From Bacteroidota bacterium (GTDB taxonomy: Bacteria > Bacteroidota > Bacteroidia > Flavobacteriales > Weeksellaceae), in assembly GCA_023426625.1 (NCBI GenBank), contig JAFAAJ010000240.1, forward strand, positions 1 through 6,477: a DNA stretch of 6,477 bases, written 5' to 3'. This document shows, one piece after another, positions 1 to 6,045 of this stretch (position 1 is its first letter; every line of letters starts with the position of its first letter). The notes under the pieces were generated by a model. The model searched no databases. It was not told where the DNA came from and saw only the letters and a program-made list of their open reading frames with translations. A program made the position numbers and the translations under genes.

Positions 1-428
1 TTCCTATAGTTCCCAAATATATCGCAGACCTGCAGATCGCAGGATATCAGCTGAATAAATTCGGATATAGTTTGATTGCCATTATATTTTTCTATTTAGC
101 GAAATCCATCTTAGGCTTTTTGTTTTATCAAAGTGTAGGTGATGGCAAGAAATGGTCTATTTTTTATTTTACATCTACAAAATTTTATTTCATCCTATCT
201 TTTCTACTAATAATACTGTGTGTTATACATTATTATTTCCCGATAGATAGAAGTAAAATGTTTTTATACTATATATTCTTTTTCTCTTTTGTATTCATTT
301 TCAAGGTTTTTTTCTATTTATTTCACAAGAACAACATTCTGCCGGAAAAATGGTATTATAAATTTTTGTATATTTGCACCCTCCAAATTGCACCTCTGAT
401 GTTACTTTGGAAATTGTTATTTTTTTAA
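1..428 (+). CDS. DUF4271-type integral membrane protein, 3' part (5' end outside window)
   Basis: The reading frame is open from the left edge (first full codon at 3) to a TAA at 426-428, giving 141 visible residues. The true start lies upstream, so the TTG at 72 should not be taken as the start. The protein is very hydrophobic and rich in Phe, Tyr, Ile and Leu. About four membrane segments can be seen, near visible residues 23-45, 55-78, 84-108 and 117-141, with short charged linkers such as GDGKK and HKNN between them. This pattern, the C-terminal end in a hydrophobic helix, and the position directly before hemD match the Bacteroidetes DUF4271 family as I remember it. No catalytic or binding motif is visible and the function is unknown. 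Only 8 bases separate its stop from the hemD start, so the two are probably co-transcribed. I am confident of the membrane character and less so of the family name. Confidence 0.75.
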   Translation, partial: PIVPKYIADLQIAGYQLNKFGYSLIAIIFFYLAKSILGFLFYQSVGDGKKWSIFYFTSTKFYFILSFLLIILCVIHYYFPIDRSKMFLYYIFFFSFVFIFKVFFYLFHKNNILPEKWYYKFLYICTLQIAPLMLLWKLLFF

Positions 429-436
429 TATAGTCG

Positions 437-1180
437 ATGATGAGAATAAAGTCTATATTGGTTTCTCAACCAGCACCAAGTGAGTCTTCCCCATATTTGG
501 ATATAGCGAAGAAGGAAAAAATAAAGATCGATTTCCGTCCTTTCATCCATGTTGAAGGGGTTGATAATAAAGAGCTAAGAACTCAAAAAATAGATCTTAC
601 ACAGTATACTGGAATTATTTTCACCAGTAAAAACGCGGTGGATCATTATTTCAGACTGGCTGAAGAATTGCGCTTTACAGTTCCGGACACTATGAGATAC
701 ATCTGTCAGTCCGAAGCTATCGCCAACTACCTTCAAAAGCATATTGTGTACAGAAAAAGAAAGATCAGCTTCGGGGAAAAGAATTTCGCGGATCTGCTTC
801 CTCTTTTCAAAAAATTCCCTACGGAGAAATATTTGCTTCCGTCCTCCGATGTGCTAAGCCCGGACATTCCAAAAACACTGGATGCCGCAAACATCGACTG
901 GACAAGAGCCATCATGTACAGAACGGTATGCAGCGATCTTACTGATATTAGCATTCAGGATTATGATATGCTGATTTTCTTCAGTCCGCAAGGAATAAAA
1001 TCTTTACAACAGAATTTCCCGGACTTTAAACAGGATGAAATTAAAATTGCCGTTTTTGGAAATACCACAATGAATGCAGCCGAAGAAGCAGGACTAAGAG
1101 TAGATGTAATGGCTCCTACAAAAGAAACACCTTCCATGACGATGGCTCTGGAAAAATATATTAAAAGCCTTCACAAGTAG
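437..1180 (+). CDS. hemD: Uroporphyrinogen-III synthase (HemD)
   Basis: A 247-aa soluble cytoplasmic protein of normal length for HemD (about 240-270 aa). The family cyclises hydroxymethylbilane to uroporphyrinogen III with inversion of ring D, a step on the way to heme, siroheme and cobalamin. HemD proteins share little sequence, and the call rests on the motifs that are kept. These are an N-terminal ILVSQP strand (residues 7-12), IIFTSKNAV (60-68) in the first lobe, FFSPQGIKSL (181-190) in the second lobe, VFGNTT (206-211) followed by an AAEEAGL helix, and a C-terminal PSMTMALEKYI helix typical of Bacteroidetes versions. It follows the DUF4271-type gene by 8 bases and is closed by a terminator at 1204-1240. 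There are two adjacent ATGs, at 437 and 440. No Shine-Dalgarno sequence helps choose, and the second gives the commoner MRIKSILVSQP-type N terminus. No other heme genes are in view. Confidence 0.88.
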   Translation: MMRIKSILVSQPAPSESSPYLDIAKKEKIKIDFRPFIHVEGVDNKELRTQKIDLTQYTGIIFTSKNAVDHYFRLAEELRFTVPDTMRYICQSEAIANYLQKHIVYRKRKISFGEKNFADLLPLFKKFPTEKYLLPSSDVLSPDIPKTLDAANIDWTRAIMYRTVCSDLTDISIQDYDMLIFFSPQGIKSLQQNFPDFKQDEIKIAVFGNTTMNAAEEAGLRVDVMAPTKETPSMTMALEKYIKSLHK

Positions 1181-1203
1181 TTTTTAATATACCATATAGA
1201 ATA

Positions 1204-1240
1204 ACCGTCTTTTCCATTCAAGGAAAGATGGTTTTTTTTT
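1204..1240 (+). terminator. Rho-independent terminator after hemD
   Basis: An inverted repeat pairs ACCGTCTTTTCC (1204-1215) with GGAAAGATGGT (1222-1232) across a 6-nt loop. The stem has one G-U pair and one bulged T. A run of nine T residues (1232-1240) follows directly. It lies 23 bases after the hemD stop and separates the DUF4271-hemD unit from oligopeptidase B. Confidence 0.85.
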
Positions 1241-1243
1241 AAT

Positions 1244-1251
1244 TAAATTTG
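1244..1251 (+). promoter_or_regulatory. Candidate -7 promoter element for oligopeptidase B
   Basis: TAAATTTG matches the Bacteroidetes -7 consensus TAnnTTTG exactly and lies just after the hemD terminator, 18 bases before the ATG at 1270. A start site a few bases downstream would leave a leader of only about 10-15 nt. I see no good TTG/TTTG -33 element at the usual 17-23 base spacing, where the hemD terminator hairpin lies, so this is only a candidate. Confidence 0.4.
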
Positions 1252-1269
1252 AACAAGAATTAATATTGA

Positions 1270-3315
1270 ATGAAAGCTCCACAGGCAAAAAAAATAGAAA
1301 AAACACTTGAAATACACGGAGATAAGAGGGTTGACCCTTATTTCTGGCTGAACGAAAGAGAAAACCCCGAAGTTATCCAATATCTGGAAGAAGAAAACGC
1401 ATATGCCGACTTCATCATGAAAGATACGGAAAAGCTACAGGAGGAACTTTTCGAAGAAATGAAAGCCCGTTATAAAAAAGACGACGAATCTCTGCCTTAT
1501 TTTTTTAATGAATACTGGTATATCGTCCGATATGAAGAAGGGAAAGAATATCCTATTTTTTGCAGGAAGCACAAAAGTCTGGATAATCAGGAAGAAATTA
1601 TCCTGGATGTAAACATTCTTGCCGAAGGAGAAGACTTTTTTGAGGTAGGATCGGTTGCCGTAAGTCCTGATAACCAATTGGCATCTTTCTCAGCAGACAA
1701 TGTAGGAAGAAGAATTTATACATTGAACTTTAAAAATTTAGTTACCGGAGAAATCTTGCCCGACAAAATCCTTAACACGACAGGCAAAGCAGTCTGGGCA
1801 AACGACAATGAACATGTTTTCTATATCAGAAAAGATAAAAACCTGCGCGCATTTCAGGTCTTCAGACATAAAATAGGAACCGATTCCTCCGAAGACGTTC
1901 TGATATTCCACGAAAAGGATGATACTTTTGATGTAAATGTTTTCAAAACAAAATCTTTACAATATATTTTCATTGCAAGTTCAAGCACTATTTCGGACGA
2001 ACACCGTTTCATTCCTGCAGATGATGTTTTTGCGGAATGGAAGGTTATCCAGCCAAGAGTAGATGATTTGGAATATTCAGTGGAACATTTTGAGGATGAA
2101 TTTTATATCATTACCAATGCGGATGGTGCTACTAATTTCAAAATCGTAAAAACCAAGATCGATCAATACGGAATGGAAAACTGGAAAGATGTAATTCCTC
2201 ACCGTAAAGAAGTCCTGCTTGAAGGTTTTGAAATATTCAGGAACTATCTTGTTCTGGAAGAAAGAGAAAAAGGACTATTACAGATAAAGATCATCGATGA
2301 AAAAACCGGAGAATCCTATTATCTTCCATTTTCAGATCCCACATATACGGCTTATATCAGTATCAATTTAGAATTTGATACAGAAGTTCTGCGTTACGGA
2401 TACACCTCACTTACTCAGCCAAACTCCACTTTTGAATATAACATGAAGGAGAAAACAACCAAACTTTTGAAACAGCAGGAAGTTTTGGGCGGTAAATTCT
2501 TCCCTGAAAATTATATTTCTGAAAGAATCTGGGCGGACTCAAGAGACGGAAAAACAAAAATTCCGATTTCTCTGGTTTATCATAAAGACACCAAAAAGTC
2601 AGCAGACACACCTTTAATTTTATATGGTTATGGAAGTTATGGACACACTGTTGATGCCAGTTTTTCCAATGTGAGGCTATCTATTTTAGACAGAGGATTT
2701 ATTTATGCTATTGCCCATATCCGCGGTGGAGAATATTTAGGAAGAGAATGGTATGAGGATGGGAAAATGTTATTCAAAAAAAATACTTTTTTCGATTTCA
2801 TTGATGCAGGAAAATTCCTGATCCAACAAAACTACACCTCATCAAAGCATCTGTATGCTATGGGAGGAAGCGCAGGAGGACTTCTTGTGGGAGCTGTTGT
2901 AAATTATGAGCCGGAGCTTTTTAATGGGATTGTTGCACAGGTTCCTTTTGTGGATGTAGTAACCACGATGTTGGATGAAAGTATTCCATTAACAACCGGA
3001 GAATACGATGAATGGGGAAACCCTAATCATAAGAAGTATTATGATTATATGAAATCATATTCTCCTTATGACAATGTGGAAGCAAAAAATTATCCGCACA
3101 TGCTGATCACAACAGGACTCCATGATTCTCAGGTTCAATATTGGGAACCTGCAAAATGGACCGCCAAACTAAGAGAAGTAAAAACAGACAACAACATTTT
3201 GATTTTCAAAACAGATATGAGTTCCGGACATGGAGGAGCAAGCGGAAGGTTTGAATCACTAAAAGAAGACGCATTAGAATATGCATTTCTGCTGAAACTA
3301 GAAGAAAATCAATGA
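1270..3315 (+). CDS. ptrB: Oligopeptidase B (S9A prolyl-oligopeptidase family serine peptidase)
   Basis: A 681-aa cytoplasmic serine peptidase without a signal peptide, close to the usual 680-690 aa of bacterial oligopeptidase B. The family cleaves short peptides after Arg or Lys. The N-terminal part (about 1-75) has the S9A opening with the DPYFWL motif; about 75-400 should form the beta-propeller that limits substrate size; about 405-681 is the alpha/beta-hydrolase domain. The nucleophile is Ser534 in GGSAGG, the acid Asp619 in GLHDSQVQYWEP, and the base His654 in SSGHGGASGRF, two residues off E. coli numbering (Ser532, Asp617, His652). The blocks QVPFVDVVTTMLDESIPL and MKSYSPYDNV are near-identical to remembered enterobacterial OpB. 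At the remembered basic-specificity positions, Glu578 and Asp462 are kept, while Asp580 replaces a Glu and Ser464 replaces an Asp. Preceded by a terminator and a candidate promoter, and followed after 18 bases by a 113-aa ORF. Confidence 0.95.
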   Translation: MKAPQAKKIEKTLEIHGDKRVDPYFWLNERENPEVIQYLEEENAYADFIMKDTEKLQEELFEEMKARYKKDDESLPYFFNEYWYIVRYEEGKEYPIFCRKHKSLDNQEEIILDVNILAEGEDFFEVGSVAVSPDNQLASFSADNVGRRIYTLNFKNLVTGEILPDKILNTTGKAVWANDNEHVFYIRKDKNLRAFQVFRHKIGTDSSEDVLIFHEKDDTFDVNVFKTKSLQYIFIASSSTISDEHRFIPADDVFAEWKVIQPRVDDLEYSVEHFEDEFYIITNADGATNFKIVKTKIDQYGMENWKDVIPHRKEVLLEGFEIFRNYLVLEEREKGLLQIKIIDEKTGESYYLPFSDPTYTAYISINLEFDTEVLRYGYTSLTQPNSTFEYNMKEKTTKLLKQQEVLGGKFFPENYISERIWADSRDGKTKIPISLVYHKDTKKSADTPLILYGYGSYGHTVDASFSNVRLSILDRGFIYAIAHIRGGEYLGREWYEDGKMLFKKNTFFDFIDAGKFLIQQNYTSSKHLYAMGGSAGGLLVGAVVNYEPELFNGIVAQVPFVDVVTTMLDESIPLTTGEYDEWGNPNHKKYYDYMKSYSPYDNVEAKNYPHMLITTGLHDSQVQYWEPAKWTAKLREVKTDNNILIFKTDMSSGHGGASGRFESLKEDALEYAFLLKLEENQ

Positions 3316-3333
3316 TAATTCATAAATGGTTAT

Positions 3334-3675
3334 ATGATTAACGAAGCTGAATACTGGAAAAAAATAGAACAATTTTTTGAAGATAATTTCCAGACCGAGA
3401 AAAATGCACCCATTGAAACCTATCTATTTCTGATTGGGCTTCAAGAATTGGGGAGCGGTCAACAGAAATATACAAAAGACGATAAGGTAAACCTTCTTCA
3501 TATTGCGGTTTGCAGATTGCTGGAACCTTTTGGGTATTATAAATTCACTCACTATGAAGACGGATGGCCGCACTTTGAAAAGCTGGAGGAATTACCCGAA
3601 TTGAAACCCAATGAACAGACCCTGCTTATGAAAAAAGCTATTATTCAATACTTTCAGGATGAAGAATTGATTTAA
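3334..3675 (+). CDS. Conserved-looking hypothetical protein (113 aa), unknown function
   Basis: A small, soluble, acidic protein of 113 aa with no signal peptide or membrane segment. The N-terminal half looks helical (EAEYWKKIEQFFEDNF, then TYLFLIGLQELGSGQQKY). The middle has LLHIAVCRLLEPFGYYKF followed by EDGWPHFEKLEELPEL, and the C terminus is another likely helix (EQTLLMKKAIIQYFQDEEL). I recall similar small proteins in other Flavobacteriia, with a shared LHIA.CRLL...G.Y and DGWPH pattern, but none with a known function, and I do not assign one. It starts 18 bases after the oligopeptidase B stop with no promoter or terminator between, so it is probably co-transcribed with it; that does not by itself link their functions. 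The ATG at 3334 is the only sensible start, since the nearby ATG at 3326 is out of frame. Composition resembles the neighbouring genes. Confidence 0.8.
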   Translation: MINEAEYWKKIEQFFEDNFQTEKNAPIETYLFLIGLQELGSGQQKYTKDDKVNLLHIAVCRLLEPFGYYKFTHYEDGWPHFEKLEELPELKPNEQTLLMKKAIIQYFQDEELI

Positions 3676-3683
3676 TTGAAATG

Positions 3684-3721
3684 AAACTGCGGAAATTTGA
3701 AATTCAAATTTCCGCAGTTTT
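3684..3721. terminator. Bidirectional intrinsic terminator between convergent genes
   Basis: The arms 3684-3701 and 3703-3720 are exact reverse complements over 18 bases, centred on A3702. The stem holds a CTGCGG/CCGCAG block flanked by A/T runs; in RNA a loop of a few bases would form at the centre. It starts 8 bases after the stop of the 113-aa gene and ends 5 bases from the stop of the minus-strand SRPBCC gene, which fits one hairpin ending both transcripts. The T-run is short on the plus strand (four T) and interrupted on the minus strand. Confidence 0.8.
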
Positions 3722-3725
3722 CAAA

Positions 3726-4217
3726 TTATCTCATTGCCAAAATATCTTCCAGTTGATTCAGTCCCATTTTAAAACCCTCTTCAAATCCCATTTCCACCTG
3801 CTGCTTCATAGCTTCCTGAGAAGGAAAATGAATATTGATTGTCACTTTTGCTCCTTCGTCCACTCCCGTAAAACCAATCAGCCATTTTGACTGAGGGAAA
3901 TCTTCATTAATGTTTCCTTTATCATCACAAAACGCATCCACACCATCAAAACTTCTGTGCTCGGTAATTTCACCGTATGTCACCTGGGCATAATGCCTTT
4001 CTCCTTCCGGTCCTACCATAGAATACAGCCAAACCCCTCCCTCTTTAAAGTCCTGCTGTGATGTTTCGCATTTCCAAGGCTTTGGAGCCCACCATTGATC
4101 CAATAGTTCGGATTTGGTAAAATAATCCCATACTTTTGACACGTCTGCATTGTAAATTTTCATGACATACACAGTATTCGAGTCAAAATCTTTGTTAAAC
4201 GTGATATTAGAATTCAT
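3726..4217 (-). CDS. SRPBCC / AHSA1-like domain protein
   Basis: A 163-aa single-domain soluble protein. Residues about 16-155 match the SRPBCC helix-grip fold of the AHSA1 (activator of Hsp90 ATPase homolog 1-like) type. The N-terminal strand YVMKIYNADVSKVWDYF leads into the signature LLDQWWAPKPW (38-48), then CETSQQDFKEGGVWLYSM, GEITEHRSF and KVTINIHFPS, and ends in the long C-terminal helix EGFKMGLNQLEDIL that closes the hydrophobic pocket. Bacterial members are thought to bind small hydrophobic ligands or act in stress responses, but most, including this one, have no assigned substrate. The AHSA1 name does not mean that it acts on Hsp90/HtpG. It is monocistronic, convergent with the 113-aa gene across a shared terminator and divergent from the histidine kinase. 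An exact TAAGTTTG element lies just upstream of its ATG. The length is within the family's normal range. Confidence 0.88.
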   Translation of the reverse strand: MNSNITFNKDFDSNTVYVMKIYNADVSKVWDYFTKSELLDQWWAPKPWKCETSQQDFKEGGVWLYSMVGPEGERHYAQVTYGEITEHRSFDGVDAFCDDKGNINEDFPQSKWLIGFTGVDEGAKVTINIHFPSQEAMKQQVEMGFEEGFKMGLNQLEDILAMR

Positions 4218-4231
4218 AACAATATTTTTAA

Positions 4232-4239
4232 CAAACTTA
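4232..4239 (-). promoter_or_regulatory. Candidate -7 promoter element for the SRPBCC gene
   Basis: Read on the minus strand this is TAAGTTTG, an exact match to TAnnTTTG, ending 14 bases before the ATG (4217-4215). The predicted leader is therefore under about 12 nt. No clear TTG/TTTG -33 element is seen at 17-23 bases upstream. Confidence 0.45.
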
Positions 4240-4348
4240 CTTCTTTATCTGAAAGAGGAACTTTTCCTATGACAAGAATTGAAAAATTTATAATAAAATG
4301 TTAAATAATGCAGTTTTAAGAAAAATAACACAATTTTTTGGCTCGTTT

Positions 4349-4381
4349 TTTGTTTAGTAAGTCTTAAAATAATTAATTTTA
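4349..4381 (+). promoter_or_regulatory. Candidate promoter for the histidine kinase-regulator operon
   Basis: A TTTG at 4349-4352 is followed after 21 bases by TAATTTTA (4374-4381), which matches seven of eight positions of TAnnTTTG (the last G is A). The spacing lies within the 17-23 bases expected for flavobacterial promoters. A start near 4386-4390 would give a leader of about 30 nt before the ATG at 4417. The stretch is very A/T-rich, so chance matches are likely. No operator repeat is evident in 4218-4416. Confidence 0.35.
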
Positions 4382-4416
4382 ACATTCATTTTTCTAAAAT
4401 AAACTAAAAATATACA

Positions 4417-5967
4417 ATGAATAATAAATTCATCCCAATAATCTCAGTGTTTATGACAATCTCACTGATTGTCTTCGTTACACTCCAGTTTTATTGGCTG
4501 AAGGGTTATTACGGAGCTTTGGAGCAGGATTTTTCGAATAAAGTGTATGCTGCTCTGGAAAGCACCTCTAAAAGTATTGCCGAGATCGAAGTTGAAAAAT
4601 ACATGAATGAAAATTTCGAAAACTTCAGAGATAACATCAAGGCAAATAATAACCAGGCATCTCTGACCACGATTCAACAAACAGAAGATTCCGGGACCCA
4701 GAGACAGATCATTTATTCTAAAAACATCATTGAAAAAACGCAATTGCCGATTTCTAAAAGAGGAGATTCGATAAAACTGACTACTCTTTACAGTGATGAG
4801 GCAGCTTACAAGATAAAAAGAGACACTACCAATCCGGAACAGCTCACTTCTAAACTGAATACAGAGATTGAAAACGGGGATTACACGATAAAGGAATTTG
4901 CCAAAATTTACGGGAACAATCTGCCGATTTCAAAAAGGGTGGAAAACAAGGTCTTGGATTCCGTCATCAAAAAAGAATTGAAGATCAGAGGAATAAATGC
5001 TCAGTTCGGCTACGGCGTTACGGATAAGACCAATAAGCTTACGACGATTGTCAATAAGCTTTATAAGGAGAAAAAGGATAGCAATTCTTACACGTATCCC
5101 CTATTTACGGATAAAAAAGACCGTACATTATATAACCTGGCTTTAGTTTTTCCAAAAAAAGAATATTCTTTGGCGATGAATAACTGGCCGATGCTTTTAG
5201 GAACTTTCCTGTCTCTGCTTACTATTCTGGGGATCTATATTATTTCCATCAATTATATGATGAAGCAGAAAAAGCTTGCGGAGATCAAAACCGATTTCAT
5301 CAACAATATGTCACACGAGTTCAAAACTCCTTTAGCCACAATTTCCGTAGCTACGGATTCTTTGGCTAATGACAAGATCGCGACGAACCCGGATAAGGTA
5401 AAATATTATTCAGAACTGATCAAGCAGGAAAATTTAAGAATGAAAAAGCAGGTGGAAAACGTTCTTAATATGTCCAAACTTGAAAGAAATGAAGTAAAAC
5501 TATATTTAAAGGAAACTAATGTAAGAGAACTGATCAAAAAAACTACAGAATCGTTCAACCTGATCGTGGAACAGAGAAAAGGATCACTTACACAGGAATT
5601 TACGGCAGAAAAATATAATTTCAAGATCGATGAGTTCCATATTTCAAATATGCTGGTGAACTTATTGGATAATGCCAATAAATATTCACCTGATGCTCCC
5701 GAAATTCATGTAAAGACCAAAAACGAAGGAAACAGCTGGTACGTTATTGAAATTTCCGATAAAGGAATGGGAATGGACACTCAGAACAAGAACAAGATCT
5801 TTGAAAAATTCTTCAGGGAAGAAACAGGAAACATCCACAATGTAAAAGGACAGGGCTTAGGATTGTCTTATGTAAAGAAGATCGTAGAACTGCACAAAGG
5901 TCAGATCCTTGTAGACTCTCACAAAGGAAAAGGAAGTGTATTCACGATAAAACTGCCGATGAATTAG
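4417..5967 (+). CDS. Sensor histidine kinase, RprX-like
   Basis: A 516-aa inner-membrane kinase that should autophosphorylate and pass phosphate to the regulator encoded next. TM1 is at about residues 6-28. An extracytoplasmic sensor region of about 225 residues (about 29-255), rich in Lys, Asn and Thr and matching no sensor fold I recognise, follows. TM2 is at about 259-280. Only a short KQKKLAEIKTDF linker then leads to the dimerisation domain, so no HAMP domain is apparent. The H-box is NNMSHEFKTPLATI with phospho-acceptor His300; the HExxT form (Glu301, Thr304) suggests kinase and phosphatase activity. The ATP-binding domain has the N-box NLLDNANKYS (Asn419), G1 box DKGMGMD (from Asp448), F box KIFEKFF and G2 box GQGLGLSYVK (from Gly478), ending GSVFTIKLPMN. 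All key residues are present. Domain order and the kinase-before-regulator arrangement resemble Bacteroides RprX; the signal sensed is unknown. Confidence 0.92.
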   Translation: MNNKFIPIISVFMTISLIVFVTLQFYWLKGYYGALEQDFSNKVYAALESTSKSIAEIEVEKYMNENFENFRDNIKANNNQASLTTIQQTEDSGTQRQIIYSKNIIEKTQLPISKRGDSIKLTTLYSDEAAYKIKRDTTNPEQLTSKLNTEIENGDYTIKEFAKIYGNNLPISKRVENKVLDSVIKKELKIRGINAQFGYGVTDKTNKLTTIVNKLYKEKKDSNSYTYPLFTDKKDRTLYNLALVFPKKEYSLAMNNWPMLLGTFLSLLTILGIYIISINYMMKQKKLAEIKTDFINNMSHEFKTPLATISVATDSLANDKIATNPDKVKYYSELIKQENLRMKKQVENVLNMSKLERNEVKLYLKETNVRELIKKTTESFNLIVEQRKGSLTQEFTAEKYNFKIDEFHISNMLVNLLDNANKYSPDAPEIHVKTKNEGNSWYVIEISDKGMGMDTQNKNKIFEKFFREETGNIHNVKGQGLGLSYVKKIVELHKGQILVDSHKGKGSVFTIKLPMN

Positions 5968-5984
5968 AAACAACAAATCAAAAT

Positions 5985-6035
5985 ATGATAAAAAGAGAAG
6001 GAATAATTATTCATTCTTTAACTATTAATTATTAA
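5985..6035 (+). other. Possible 16-codon leader ORF in the kinase-regulator spacer (speculative)
   Basis: An ATG at 5985 opens a frame MIKREGIIIHSLTINY that stops at TAA 6033-6035, 10 bases before the regulator ATG. It lies wholly within the 78-bp spacer. There is no Shine-Dalgarno sequence, and the second half overlaps low-complexity AT repeats, so it may well be a chance ORF. It is recorded because its stop lies close enough to the regulator start for translational coupling. Confidence 0.15.
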
Positions 6036-6039
6036 TTAT
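6002..6039. repeat. AT-only repeat stretch between kinase and regulator genes
   Basis: This segment is almost pure A/T. It contains a 10-bp palindrome AATAATTATT (6002-6011) and a 7-bp tandem repeat ATTAATT, two copies plus two bases (6024-6039). AATAATTA (6002-6009) can also pair with TAATTATT (6026-6033), but the stem would have no G-C pairs. I see no TAnnTTTG promoter in the spacer, which favours read-through from the kinase gene. Similar ATTAATTATT tracts are common between flavobacterial genes, as I recall. Confidence 0.4.
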
Positions 6040-6045
6040 AGACCT

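Noticed and set aside
72..74. TTG as the start of the first membrane protein
   Set aside because: The frame is open without a stop to the left edge and the upstream residues read as normal protein, so the gene is simply cut by the window.
733..954. Minus-strand 73-aa ORF inside hemD
   Set aside because: It lies antisense to a conserved coding region, with no family resemblance or promoter.
1435..1677. Minus-strand 80-aa ORF inside oligopeptidase B
   Set aside because: Shadow of the sense gene: Phe/Ile-rich antisense translation with no recognisable motif.
2411..2611. Minus-strand 66-aa ORF inside oligopeptidase B
   Set aside because: It lies antisense to the conserved domain boundary of the peptidase, with nothing to support expression.
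3681..3890. Plus-strand 69-aa ORF
   Set aside because: It begins in the terminator hairpin and lies antisense to the well-supported SRPBCC gene; its composition (Phe/His/Ser-rich) looks like a shadow frame.
4462..4743. Minus-strand 93-aa ORF inside the histidine kinase
   Set aside because: It lies opposite TM1 and the sensor region; hydrophobic runs arise from reading the sense codons backwards.
5406..5678. Minus-strand 90-aa ORF inside the histidine kinase
   Set aside because: It lies opposite the conserved dimerisation and N-box region and has a Ser/Leu/Phe-rich shadow composition.
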